The notes below the pieces were generated by a model that did no database searches, was not told the DNA's origin, and saw only the letters and a program-made list of their open reading frames with translations. A DNA stretch of 64,000 nt, taken from positions 6,820,001 to 6,884,000 of the forward strand of contig NZ_CP034279.1 in NCBI RefSeq assembly GCF_009739905.1, read 5' to 3'. Shown piece after piece: positions 25,252 to 33,348 of this stretch (positions are counted from its first letter, which is position 1; each line of letters starts with the position of its first letter). Position numbers and translations under genes: made by a program. Source of the stretch: Streptomyces ficellus. GTDB taxonomy: Bacteria; Actinomycetota; Actinomycetes; Streptomycetales; Streptomycetaceae.

Positions 25252-26565
25252 GTGACAGGGGGTCCAGTGGCAGACGGTTCGACGGCGGGCGGCGCGAAGG
25301 CGGGCGGTACGGGAACGGGCGGTACGGGAACGGGGGGTCCGGGGGCGGGCGGTTCGGACCCGGCCGGTTCGGGAGGACCCCGCTTCCAGGTCCTCGGCCC
25401 CGCCCGGGCCGTGCGTCCCGACGGTACGCGGGCCCCGGTCACCGGCGCCCGGCTGAGGGCACTGCTGACCGCGCTCGTCGCGGCGGGCGGACGGACCGTC
25501 CCGGTGGGGCGGCTGGCCGGCCAGGTATGGACCGGCGAACCGCCGGCGGACCGGCCCGCCGCCCTTCAGGCCCTCGTGGGCCGGCTGCGCCGGGCACTCG
25601 GGCGGGACGCCGTGGTGTCCGCACCGGGCGGGTACCGGCTCGACGTCCGCCCCGAGGACATCGACCTCTTCCGCTTCGAGCGGCTCGCCGCCGACGGCAC
25701 CGCCGCGCTCCGCGCCGGGGACCCGGCCGCAGCCGCCCGGCTGCTCGATCAGGCCCTGGACCTGTGGCGCGGCCCCGCCCTGGCCGACCTCCCCGGCCGG
25801 GACGGCGACCCCCTCACCGTACGGGCCGAACACCGCCGCACCGAGGCGCGCCGGGACCGGCTGGCCGCCGACGTCGCGCTCGGCCGCGCCGAAGCCGCCC
25901 TGACCGGGCTCGCCGAACTGACCGCCGAACAGCCGCTGGACGAGCCGCTGGCGGCCCTGCGCATCCGCGCCCTCCGGGCCGCCGGCCGCCCCGCCGAGGC
26001 ACTCGCGGCGTACGAGGACGTCCGCGCCCGCCTCGCCACCCGGCTCGGCACCGACCCCGGAGCGGACCTCAGGGCCCTGCACGCCGAACTGCTCACGGGC
26101 GACGCGCCCGGACCCGGCGACGCCCCCGCGTCCGGAACCCCCGCGCACGGCCCCCTCCGCTCCGACGGCCCCGGGGCCGGCAACCTGGGGGCCCGCCTCA
26201 CCTCCTTCGTCGGGCGCGCCGACGAACTCGCCGCGCTCGCCCGGCAGGTGCGCGAGCGCCGCCTGGTCACCCTGACCGGCCCCGGGGGCGTCGGCAAGAC
26301 CCGGCTCGCCCTGGAGGCGGCCGCCGCGGCACGGGCCGAGGGGGACACCCGGCCCGACGGCACCTGGGTCGCCGAACTCGCCCCCGTACGCGACGAGGCC
26401 GGCGTGCCCGAGGCCGTCCTGCACGCCCTCGGGGTCCGCGAAACGCCCCGCTGGGGCGCCGACAGCCCGTCGCGCGACCCGCTCGCCCGCCGGCGCTCCC
26501 CGGAGGCGGTGAGGGGTCCCGCACGGAACGTGAGCCGCGACATCGGCCGGGCCGGGCGGGTGTAA
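25252..26565 (+). pseudogene. AfsR/SARP-type regulator truncated inside its NB-ARC domain
   Basis: The 437-residue reading frame has an OmpR-like DNA-binding domain (about 45-115; LGPARAVRPDG, TVPVGRLAGQVWTG, LQALVGRLRRALG), a complete BTAD domain (about 130-275; RAAGRPAEALAAYEDVRARL) and the start of an NB-ARC ATPase (FVGRADELAALARQVRERRL, then P-loop TGPGGVGKTRLALEAA near residue 341). After about residue 400 the NB-ARC similarity stops and an unrelated Arg/Pro tail runs to the stop, where full-length relatives continue for several hundred residues. I read this as a 3' deletion. The DNA-binding and BTAD domains are intact, so it could still act as a small SARP. A Gly/Thr-repeat N-terminus precedes the first domain. 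Confidence 0.7.
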
Positions 26566-26623
26566 GGGATGCGATCCGGGTACCCGGCGACGACAATGAC
26601 TGCAGGACGAACAAGGAGGCGGC

Positions 26624-26824
26624 ATGAACGCTGAGCCCGATTCGACCTCCAAGCGGGAGGGCGTCACGCCCGACCGGCTTCTGCACAGCGGCGCCGAAGG
26701 CGAATTCAACGCGGAAGACCTGGTCCTCGCTTCAGGACGTGACGTCAATCCCCAGAACCTGGCCTGGGCGGAACGCAGGCTGGCCGCGAAGGGCAAGGCC
26801 GCCCTCGACGAATTGCTCCCCTGA
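26624..26824 (+). CDS. Small conserved hypothetical protein, 66 aa
   Basis: A short hydrophilic protein (MNAEPDSTSKREGVTPDRLL; NPQNLAWAERRLAAKGKAAL). I do not recognise a named family, although a similar small protein is plausible across Streptomyces. It is cytosolic and helical at its C-terminus. AAGGAGG eight bases before the ATG is one of the strongest ribosome sites in the window, which supports a real gene. Its transcript ends at the 24-bp hairpin just downstream. Confidence 0.75.
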   Translation: MNAEPDSTSKREGVTPDRLLHSGAEGEFNAEDLVLASGRDVNPQNLAWAERRLAAKGKAALDELLP

Positions 26825-26856
26825 CCCCGGCGGGCTCCCGACCCCGGCGACCCCCT

Positions 26857-26911
26857 GACACGGCTCCCGGGCCGCGCGACACGCTCCGTCGCGCGGCCCG
26901 GGAGCCGTGTC
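26857..26911. terminator. Strong bidirectional terminator hairpin
   Basis: Positions 26857-26880 and 26888-26911 form a perfect 24-bp stem with a seven-base loop (ACGCTCC). It lies between the convergent 66-residue protein gene and the MFS exporter gene, and can serve both. Confidence 0.88.
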
Positions 26912-26940
26912 CGTCATCCCTCACGGCCGGACCAACGAGT

Positions 26941-28128
26941 CTACGCGTCCTGTCGTGCGGTTGCGGGCGCGGGCGTGACGGTCCGGGTGCCGGGGGCGGT
27001 GGGTTCGGGCAGGGCGCGGAAGAGGAGCCAGCTCAGGGCGGGCATGGCGATCAGGGGGGTGAGGGCGGTCTGGAGGGTGGTGGTGTCGGCGAGGTGTCCC
27101 AGCAGGGGGCTGATGAGGCCGCCGATGCTGACGGTGAGGCCGAGGATGATGCCGCTGGCGGTGCCGATGCGGGAGGGCAGGTAGTCCTGGCCGAGGGTGA
27201 CCTGGAGGGAGAAGGGGACGTATAGGCCGGCGGAGGTGAGGGCCACGAAGAGGAACATGGCGGGGCCTGGTGTGTGGATGACGCCGGTGACGGCGGCGAT
27301 GGAGAGCAGGTAGGACCAGCGCGAGACGCGGACGCGGTCGTAGCGGCTGGCCAGGGACCCGCCCAGGATCGAGCCGACGGCGCCGCCCAGGAACAGCAGG
27401 AACAGGGCGACGGTGCCCGCGGTGGTGCTGCCTTGCATGCGCTGCTGGGCGTAGAGGGAGATGAAGGTGCTCAGGCCGGTGAAGACTATGGAGCGGAAGA
27501 CGACCGCTAGGGACAGCTTCACGAACGAGGCCACATCGTCCGTACCGGGGGGCGCCTGGGTCTTGGTCGTTCCGGTCTGGGGCCGGGCGAGCATCCGCAG
27601 GACGGGCACGCACAGGGCGGCGCCGACGAGCGCGGGCAGGACGAGGACGGGGGTCCAGTGCAGGGAGCCGTGTCCGATCGCGGCCGCCACCATGAGCGGG
27701 GCGAGCGCGAAGCCGATGTTGCCGCCGAGGGAGAACCAGCCCATCGCGCTGTGACTGCCCTGGCTGGCCTGCCGGGCCGCGCGGGCGGATTCCGGGTGGT
27801 AGGCGGCTACGCCGATGCCGGAGACGGCGACGAAGAACAGGGTGAGCCCGTAGGAGCCGCTCAGGCCGCTGAGCGCGATGCCCACCCCGCCCAGCAGGGT
27901 GCTGACCGGCAGCAGCCACGGCATCGCCCGCCGGTCGGTGAGCAGCCCGAACACGGGCTGGGCCACCGACGACAGCAAGGAGACCGCGAGCACGAGGCCG
28001 GAGGCGACCGCGTAGGTGTAGTCGCGTTCCGCGACGAAGAACGGGATCAGCGCCGCGACGGCGCCCTGATAGATGTCAACGCAGGCATGCCCAACGGCCA
28101 GCAGCAAGATCGATGTATTCCTTCGCAC
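26941..28128 (-). CDS. MFS transporter, fosmidomycin-resistance (Fsr) type
   Basis: A 395-residue 12-helix transporter. The first helix, RRNTSILLLAVGHACVDIYQ, and the GALxPF-like stretch (QGAVAALIPFFVAERDYTYA) are typical of the Fsr subfamily of drug exporters. The loop LLTDRRAMPWLLPVS follows helix 2, and a cytoplasmic loop separates helices 6 and 7. It likely exports a toxic small molecule, and the substrate is unknown. The GTG start lacks a good ribosome site. It is divergent from an AraC-type regulator only 50 bases away, the obvious candidate for its control. Confidence 0.88.
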   Translation of the reverse strand: MRRNTSILLLAVGHACVDIYQGAVAALIPFFVAERDYTYAVASGLVLAVSLLSSVAQPVFGLLTDRRAMPWLLPVSTLLGGVGIALSGLSGSYGLTLFFVAVSGIGVAAYHPESARAARQASQGSHSAMGWFSLGGNIGFALAPLMVAAAIGHGSLHWTPVLVLPALVGAALCVPVLRMLARPQTGTTKTQAPPGTDDVASFVKLSLAVVFRSIVFTGLSTFISLYAQQRMQGSTTAGTVALFLLFLGGAVGSILGGSLASRYDRVRVSRWSYLLSIAAVTGVIHTPGPAMFLFVALTSAGLYVPFSLQVTLGQDYLPSRIGTASGIILGLTVSIGGLISPLLGHLADTTTLQTALTPLIAMPALSWLLFRALPEPTAPGTRTVTPAPATARQDA

Positions 28129-28178
28129 CCACCCATGCTGGAAGGGCCACCGGTGTCGCGCTTTCGATAAATTGACAG

Positions 28179-28925
28179 ATGATGCAGAAAATCCGCCACA
28201 CTCCTGTCGCGCCGACCCGGACCCAGCGCCTGGCCCCCGGCGGCGAGATCGACGCGCACCGCCACGACGACCACCAGATTGCCTACGCCAGCCGCGGCAC
28301 CATCGCGGTGACCACGGACGCCGGCTCCTGGATCGCCCCCGCCACCCGCGCGCTCTGGATCCCCGCCGGCACCGTGCACCAGCACCAGGCCCACGGCGAA
28401 CTCGACCTCCACCTCGTCGGCCTGCCCACCACCGACAACCCCCTCAGCCTGGACAAACCCGCCGTCCTCGCCGTCAGCCCCCTCCTGCGCGAACTCATCG
28501 TCGCCTACACCCGCGCCCCCTCCAACGACACCCCACCCCACCACAACCTGCGCGCCGTCATGCTCGACCAGCTCGCCCTCTCCCCCGAACGCCCCCTGCA
28601 CCTGGCGGTCCCCACCGACCCCCTGCTCCGCGAACTGCACGACATCCTGCGCACCGACCCGTCCGACAACCGCTCCCTCGACGACCTCGGACGCCAGATC
28701 GGCGCCAGCGCCCGCACCCTCTCCCGCCGCCTCCGCGACGACCTCGGCCTCACCTACCCTCAGTGGCGCACCCAGATCAGACTCCACCACGCCCTGATCC
28801 TCCTGGCCGACCACACCCCCGTCACTACCGTCGCCCACCACTGCGGCTGGTCATCCGCCAGCACCTTCATCAACGTCTTCCGCCGCACCTTCGGCCACAC
28901 CCCCGGCACCCGCCTCACCACCTGA
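28179..28925 (+). CDS. AraC family transcriptional regulator with cupin sensor domain
   Basis: A 248-residue regulator. The N-terminal cupin sensor (about 15-95) shows HRHDDHQIAYASRGTIAV, WIPAGTVHQHQAHG and a conserved His pattern. The C-terminal double helix-turn-helix (about 155-245) includes LDDLGRQIGASARTLSRRL and VTTVAHHCGWSSASTFINVF, then FRRTFGHTPG. It diverges from the Fsr-type exporter gene with a 50-base gap, so it probably regulates that exporter and itself. Two adjacent ATG codons (28179 and 28182) make the exact start ambiguous. Confidence 0.9.
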   Translation: MMQKIRHTPVAPTRTQRLAPGGEIDAHRHDDHQIAYASRGTIAVTTDAGSWIAPATRALWIPAGTVHQHQAHGELDLHLVGLPTTDNPLSLDKPAVLAVSPLLRELIVAYTRAPSNDTPPHHNLRAVMLDQLALSPERPLHLAVPTDPLLRELHDILRTDPSDNRSLDDLGRQIGASARTLSRRLRDDLGLTYPQWRTQIRLHHALILLADHTPVTTVAHHCGWSSASTFINVFRRTFGHTPGTRLTT

Positions 28926-28977
28926 CCACGCGCCCCGGCCGGCGCACGAGCCGTCAAGATCCCTTGTCAGACCGGTC

Positions 28978-29970
28978 CTAGGCCGGCTCCGGAGCGGGCA
29001 GCGGGGTCCGCAGCGACGAGCCGCCCTCGTCCCAGGCGGTGAGCACCCGGTTCTCCCAGCGCTCGTCCAGCCACACCGTGGCCCGGATCCCGAACGCCAC
29101 GTCCCGGGCGAGCGCGGGTTCGCGCTCCAGCAGGTCGCCCAGGACGTCCCGGCGCATCACCTGCTCGTGGACCGCGTCCGCCTCGACGTGCTCCGTGAAG
29201 AACCGGACGCACCGCTCCTCCGCCCCCAGCCGCTCCAGTGCCTTCGCCATCCGCCGGGCGCCCGGCGGCGAGGTGATCTCCAGGACCGCGAAGTTCCCGG
29301 CCGCCGCGCCCCGCAGCGAGCGGCGCAGCCCGAACAGGGACATCACGTTCACCGTGGCGAGCGTCGTGGCCGGGGCGAGGTCCAGGTAGCGGCCGTAGGA
29401 GGAGTCCAGCCCCGCGCCGTCCATGAGGTCCGCGAACAGCCGGGCGTGCACCCGTTCGCCGCGTCCGGCGCCGAACTCGTCGTACGCCACCGCGACCAGC
29501 GACGCCTTGGCCTGTCCCTCCAGCCGGGGGATCAGCCACGCCTGCGGGTCGGACTCCTTGAGCTGGTACAGCGAGCGGTGCACCAGGTATTCGCGCATCA
29601 GCTCCCAGGTGCCGTCCGCCATCAGCCGGTGCGACACGCCGTGCCCGTCGACCGGCTCGACCAACAGCGGGTCGAGCGCGGCGGTCACGTCGTCGTCGCC
29701 GGGCACCGCCTCGCGCAGCGCCGCCAGGAACGCGTCCTCCATGGGGCGGCGCAGGGCGAGCAGCGCCGGGTCCCACTCGCGGTCGTCGGCGACGCCCTCC
29801 AGCGCCCGGTAGTGGGGCTCGTACGCCAGGTACAGCGCCAGCTGGAGGTCCTCGCCCAGCGGGTCGGCGCCCGCCACGCCCACCCCGGGCGCCGTCCCGT
29901 CCCGCAGGACCTCCAGCACGGCAGCCGACAGGGGGCCCCGTTCCTCGGGCAGGGGAGCGGCCGCCGTCAT
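28978..29970 (-). CDS. Iron-containing redox enzyme family protein (haem-oxygenase-like fold)
   Basis: A 330-residue all-helical protein matching the haem-oxygenase-like diiron (HDO) group. Candidate ligand-bearing helices include YLAYEPHYRALEGV, REYLVHRSLYQLKES, GERVHARLFADLMDG and RFFTEHVEADAVHEQVMRRD, with the paired Glu/His residues expected for a dimetal site. Related enzymes activate oxygen to cleave or hydroxylate small acids; the substrate here is unknown. It overlaps the stop of the Rieske-FAD oxidoreductase gene by four bases (ATGA), so the two are co-translated. GGAGGAGG precedes the start. The C-terminus is complete. Confidence 0.82.
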   Translation of the reverse strand: MTAAAPLPEERGPLSAAVLEVLRDGTAPGVGVAGADPLGEDLQLALYLAYEPHYRALEGVADDREWDPALLALRRPMEDAFLAALREAVPGDDDVTAALDPLLVEPVDGHGVSHRLMADGTWELMREYLVHRSLYQLKESDPQAWLIPRLEGQAKASLVAVAYDEFGAGRGERVHARLFADLMDGAGLDSSYGRYLDLAPATTLATVNVMSLFGLRRSLRGAAAGNFAVLEITSPPGARRMAKALERLGAEERCVRFFTEHVEADAVHEQVMRRDVLGDLLEREPALARDVAFGIRATVWLDERWENRVLTAWDEGGSSLRTPLPAPEPA

Positions 29971-31520
29971 TCGTCCTCCTCCACGTCCATCTGCTCCAGG
30001 GGCCGCACCGCCGGCCCCTGCACCACCTTGCCGTCCACGTCGAACCGCGACCCGTGGCACGGGCACTCCCACGCGCGCTCATCGTCGTTGAAGTGGACCA
30101 GGCACCCCAGGTGGGTACAGCGCGCCGACACGGCGTGCAGGGAGCCCGCCGCGTCGCGGTGCACCGCCAGCCGCCGCCCTCCGACCCGTACGACGGCGCC
30201 GCCGCCGCGCGGGATGTCGGTGGTCGAGTCGGCGTGGGCGCCCGGCAGCCGGTCACCGATGAAGTGCTTGCCCACCTGCGCCTGGAGCCGCAGCATGGCG
30301 GGCGCCTCCCGCACCGGGTGGAGCCGCACCGGGTCGTACAGGCTCGTCCAGGCGGGTTCCCGTCCCCGGATGCGGGCCGCGATCAGGTCGCCGGCCATCA
30401 CCCCGTTGCTCATGCCCCAGCCGGCGAAACCGGTCGCCACGTACACGTGCCGGGACCCGGCGTGCAGCCGCCCCACATAGGGCACCTTGTCGGTGGTGAC
30501 GTTGTCCTGCGTCGCCCAGCGATGGGTGATCTCCAGGCCGTCGAACCGTTCCCGCGCCCAGGTGGCGAGCGTGTCGAAGCGCGCACCGACCTCGCCCTCG
30601 TCGACAGTGCCGGGGGTGAACTTCTCACCCGTGACGATCAGCATCCGGCGCCCGTCCTCGCCGTACGGCGCGGTGCGCACCGAGCGCGTGTTCTCCTCCC
30701 AGGTGAGGAACATCCCGCCCGGGTCCTGCCCGGCCGGGAGCGGACCGGCCACCACCAGCTCCCGCTTGGGCTCCAGCCGGGTGAACAGCAGCGCCCGGTC
30801 GAAGACGGGGTAGTGGGTGGCGACGACGACCTCCTTCGCCCGGATCGTGTGCCCGGCGCTCGTGGTCAGTTCGCACGGCGAACCCTCCTTGAGCTGGGTC
30901 ACCCGCGTCCGTTCGAAGATCCGCCCGCCCAGCACCTCCAGGTCGGCGGCGAGCCCCAGCAGGTACTTGCGGGGGTGGAACTGCGCCTGGTTCTCCACCT
31001 TGACCGCGCCGACGACCGGGAACGGCAGCGGTACGTCGGTCACGTAGGAGGCGTCCAGGCCCGCCGCCCGTGCCGCCTCCGCCTCCTCGCGCAGCTGGTC
31101 CGCCTTGGCCGGGTCACCGGTGTACGTGTAGGCGGGCTGCCTCTCCCACTCGCAGTCGATGCCCAGCTCCTCGCTCACCCCGGCCACCTTGTCGACGGCG
31201 ATCGCTTGCGAGTGGGCGTACAGCCGGGCGGCCCGGGCGCCGTGGATCCTGGCGATGTCCGCGTACACCAGGCCGTGCAGCGCCGACAGCTTGGCCGTGG
31301 TGTGGCCGGTGACGCCCGACGCGATGCGGTCCGCCTCCACGAGGACCACCTGGTGTCCGGCCCGGGCCAGCTCCCACGCCGTGCAGAGCCCGGCGATCCC
31401 GCCGCCCACGACGGCCACCTCCGTCTCGACGGGACCGTCCACGGCCGGCCGGGCGGGGCCGGGCGCGTACTCCATCCACAGCGAACCGGAGACCGCACCG
31501 GAACCGGACGCAAAACTCAT
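29967..31520 (-). CDS. FAD-dependent oxidoreductase with C-terminal Rieske [2Fe-2S] domain
   Basis: A 517-residue fusion. The N-terminal DAO-type FAD domain begins with EVAVVGGGIAGLCTAWELAR and contains SGVTGHTTAKLSALHG and YVATGFAGWGMSNGVMAGD. The C-terminal Rieske domain binds a [2Fe-2S] cluster through CTHLGC (Cys468, His470) and CPCHGS (Cys486, His489); the extra Cys473 and Cys488 could form the disulfide seen in some Rieske proteins. This architecture is widespread but its substrate is unknown. It probably passes electrons to or from the coupled haem-oxygenase-like enzyme. A GAGGAG site precedes the ATG. It is divergent from the methyltransferase gene. Confidence 0.9.
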   Translation of the reverse strand: MSFASGSGAVSGSLWMEYAPGPARPAVDGPVETEVAVVGGGIAGLCTAWELARAGHQVVLVEADRIASGVTGHTTAKLSALHGLVYADIARIHGARAARLYAHSQAIAVDKVAGVSEELGIDCEWERQPAYTYTGDPAKADQLREEAEAARAAGLDASYVTDVPLPFPVVGAVKVENQAQFHPRKYLLGLAADLEVLGGRIFERTRVTQLKEGSPCELTTSAGHTIRAKEVVVATHYPVFDRALLFTRLEPKRELVVAGPLPAGQDPGGMFLTWEENTRSVRTAPYGEDGRRMLIVTGEKFTPGTVDEGEVGARFDTLATWARERFDGLEITHRWATQDNVTTDKVPYVGRLHAGSRHVYVATGFAGWGMSNGVMAGDLIAARIRGREPAWTSLYDPVRLHPVREAPAMLRLQAQVGKHFIGDRLPGAHADSTTDIPRGGGAVVRVGGRRLAVHRDAAGSLHAVSARCTHLGCLVHFNDDERAWECPCHGSRFDVDGKVVQGPAVRPLEQMDVEEDE

Positions 31521-31583
31521 CGCTCACTCCTCACACAGCTCTCACCAGCGTTTCGCCGGGAAAGTCCGAGGTACCCGCTGTGC

Positions 31584-32243
31584 ATGCGTCTACTCAGACC
31601 GCGCGGCGTGTACGCGCCCCAGGAGGACACCGAACTGCTCGCCCAGGCCGCCCGAAGCGAACTGCGCGCCCTGTGCGAGCAGCCCCGTGTCGAGGTGCTC
31701 GACGTGGGAACCGGGACCGGCGCGCTGGCGCTCATGGCGGCCGAGTGCGGAGCGGCCCGGGTGACCGCCGTCGACATCTCCTGGCGTGCGGTGCTCGCCG
31801 CGCGGTACAACGCCTGGCGCCTCGGGCTGCCCGTCGTCGTGCGCCACGGCGACCTGACCGGGCCCGTCTCGGGCCGGCGCTTCGACCTGATCCTGTCCAA
31901 CCCCCCGTACGTGCTGTCCCCGCGCCCGCTGCGGCGCGGGGCGGTGCGCACCTGGAACGCGGGCGTGGACGGGCGGCAGGTCATCGACCGGCTGTGCGAC
32001 CGGGCGCCCGGCATGCTGACGGACGCGGGGGTGCTGCTGCTGGTGCAGTCGGCCCTGTCCGGCGTGGACGCCACCCTGGAGCGGCTGCAGGACGGGGGCC
32101 TGACGGCGCGGGTCGAGCTGCGCACGACCATCCCCTTCGGGCCGGTGATGGCCCGGCACGCCGACTGGCTGGAGGAGCAGGGGCTGATCGAGCCCGAGGA
32201 GCGCAAGGAGGACCTGGTGGTGATCCGTGCGCAGCGAACCTGA
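31584..32243 (+). CDS. HemK2/MTQ2-type methyltransferase
   Basis: A 219-residue class I SAM-dependent methyltransferase. Motif I is VLDVGTGTGALALMAAECGA; the acidic loop is VTAVDISWRAVLAA; motif IV is NPPYVLS. The N-P-P-Y motif marks the family that methylates glutamine or asparagine side chains (HemK/PrmC) or related amines. The short N-terminus without the PrmC helical domain resembles HemK2/MTQ2. Conserved neighbours (Rieske-FAD and CDGSH genes) are typical of this subtype in Streptomyces, which suggests a metabolite or iron-linked role rather than release-factor methylation. The ATG lies 63 bases from the divergent gene. Confidence 0.85.
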   Translation: MRLLRPRGVYAPQEDTELLAQAARSELRALCEQPRVEVLDVGTGTGALALMAAECGAARVTAVDISWRAVLAARYNAWRLGLPVVVRHGDLTGPVSGRRFDLILSNPPYVLSPRPLRRGAVRTWNAGVDGRQVIDRLCDRAPGMLTDAGVLLLVQSALSGVDATLERLQDGGLTARVELRTTIPFGPVMARHADWLEEQGLIEPEERKEDLVVIRAQRT

Positions 32244-32469
32244 ACACGTTCCCGGGCGTGCCGCCGAACGGGTGGTCATCGACCCGGAGGGGCCGCTCCT
32301 GATGGAGGGGCCCGTCGAGATCCGGCTGCCGGACGGGTCGACGGCGTACTCCGACCGGTTCATGGTCGCGGTGTGCACCTGTCGCCGCAGCCGCCGCTAT
32401 CCCTGGTGCGACACCAGCCACCGGCGCCGGACACGCGGGGAGACCGACCGGACGCACGGGGAGGATTGA
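32227..32469 (+). CDS. CDGSH iron-sulfur domain protein
   Basis: An 80-residue protein. The CDGSH cluster motif is present as VCTCRRSRRYPWCDTSH: three Cys and one His binding a redox-active, labile [2Fe-2S] cluster. The rest is a beta-rich scaffold (GPVEIRLPDGSTAYSDRF). It starts at GTG inside the 3' end of the methyltransferase gene, overlapping by 17 bases, so it is translationally coupled to it. It fits an iron-redox gene set together with the divergent Rieske and haem-oxygenase-like genes. Confidence 0.9.
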   Translation: MRSEPEHVPGRAAERVVIDPEGPLLMEGPVEIRLPDGSTAYSDRFMVAVCTCRRSRRYPWCDTSHRRRTRGETDRTHGED

Positions 32470-32497
32470 AAGGTTCCGGGCTGCGCACTCGTACGGC

Positions 32498-32749
32498 ATG
32501 AACCACCCCAACCCGAACCCGAACCCCGACCCGGATCCCGATCCGGAGCGCACCCCGGGTCTCGACCCCGGTGGTGGCGTCCCGCCGGGCGAGACGCCAC
32601 CCGCGGAATCGAGCATGTCCGGGGCCGGACCGCGGGAGACGCACAACCCCCCGACCGGCTGGTCCAAGGTCCCGCTGGTGATGATCCTGCTGGTCGTCGG
32701 CCTCGTGGCGGCACTGTTCCTCGTGATGGCCATCGTGATCGCACTCTGA
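32498..32749 (+). CDS. DUF6480 family membrane protein
   Basis: An 83-residue protein with a striking N-terminus of alternating Asn/Asp-Pro (NPNPNPDPDPDPE), then a Pro/Gly-rich linker and one C-terminal membrane helix (VPLVMILLVVGLVAALFLVM). This matches DUF6480, a small actinobacterial family of unknown function. It is probably tail-anchored with its acidic Pro-rich part in the cytoplasm. It lies 14 bases upstream of the CBS-domain gene and is probably in the same transcript. Confidence 0.82.
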   Translation: MNHPNPNPNPDPDPDPERTPGLDPGGGVPPGETPPAESSMSGAGPRETHNPPTGWSKVPLVMILLVVGLVAALFLVMAIVIAL

Positions 32750-32763
32750 AGGGAGTCAGCGGC

Positions 32764-33180
32764 ATGACAACCGCCCGTCAGCTGATGACCAAGGGCGTCG
32801 ACTGCGTCGGTGAGGGCGACACCGTCCTCCAGGCGGCCGAGATGATGCGGCAGCTCGGGGTCGGCGCGATGCCGATCTGCGGCGCGGACGACAGGCTCAA
32901 GGGCATGCTGACCGACCGCGACATCGTCGTGAAGGCGCTCGGCGCCGGCAAGGACCCGGCGACGACGACGGCGGGCGAACTGGCGCAGGGCGAGGTGGTG
33001 TACGTGGACGCGGACGACGACGCGAAGCTGGTGCTGCGCAAGATGTCCCGCCACAAGGTGCGCCGGCTCCCGGTGATCGACGACCACCGCCTGGTGGGCA
33101 TGATCGCCCAGGCCGACATCGCCCGGGGACTCCCCGACGCCCAGGTGGGCGACCTCCTGGACGCCCTCTCCAGCGACTGA
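32764..33180 (+). CDS. Tandem CBS domain protein
   Basis: A 138-residue protein made only of two CBS domains. CBS1 begins RQLMTKGVDCVGEGDTVLQA and ends MLTDRDIVVKALG; CBS2 has GEVVYVDADDDAKLVLRKMS and ends MIAQADIARGLPD. Stand-alone CBS pairs bind adenosine nucleotides and act as regulatory modules, often stress-induced in Streptomyces. AAGGGAG precedes the ATG. It probably forms a dimer in the cytosol; its partner is not identifiable here. Confidence 0.92.
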   Translation: MTTARQLMTKGVDCVGEGDTVLQAAEMMRQLGVGAMPICGADDRLKGMLTDRDIVVKALGAGKDPATTTAGELAQGEVVYVDADDDAKLVLRKMSRHKVRRLPVIDDHRLVGMIAQADIARGLPDAQVGDLLDALSSD

Positions 33181-33289
33181 CCCCGCCACCACCGCGCAGG
33201 CCCCCCCACCCGCCGTCCCCGCCCGGGGGCGGCGGGCTCCGCCGTGCGCGCCGCCCGCCGCCCGGCACCGCACGGGCCTTCCGCATTAC

Positions 33290-33303
33290 TGGAACGCGTT
33301 CTA
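33290..33303 (+). promoter_or_regulatory. KstR-like operator
   Basis: TGGAACGCGTTCTA fits the KstR consensus TNNAACNNGTTNNA at every fixed position. It lies 46 bases upstream of the acyl-CoA dehydrogenase start. The same motif occurs at 58834-58847 between a ligase gene and an enoyl-CoA hydratase gene of sterol side-chain type. Confidence 0.6.
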
Positions 33304-33348
33304 CTCTGTGCGGCGCCGAAGGGACTGGCCGCGACGCCTGGAGGGGCC

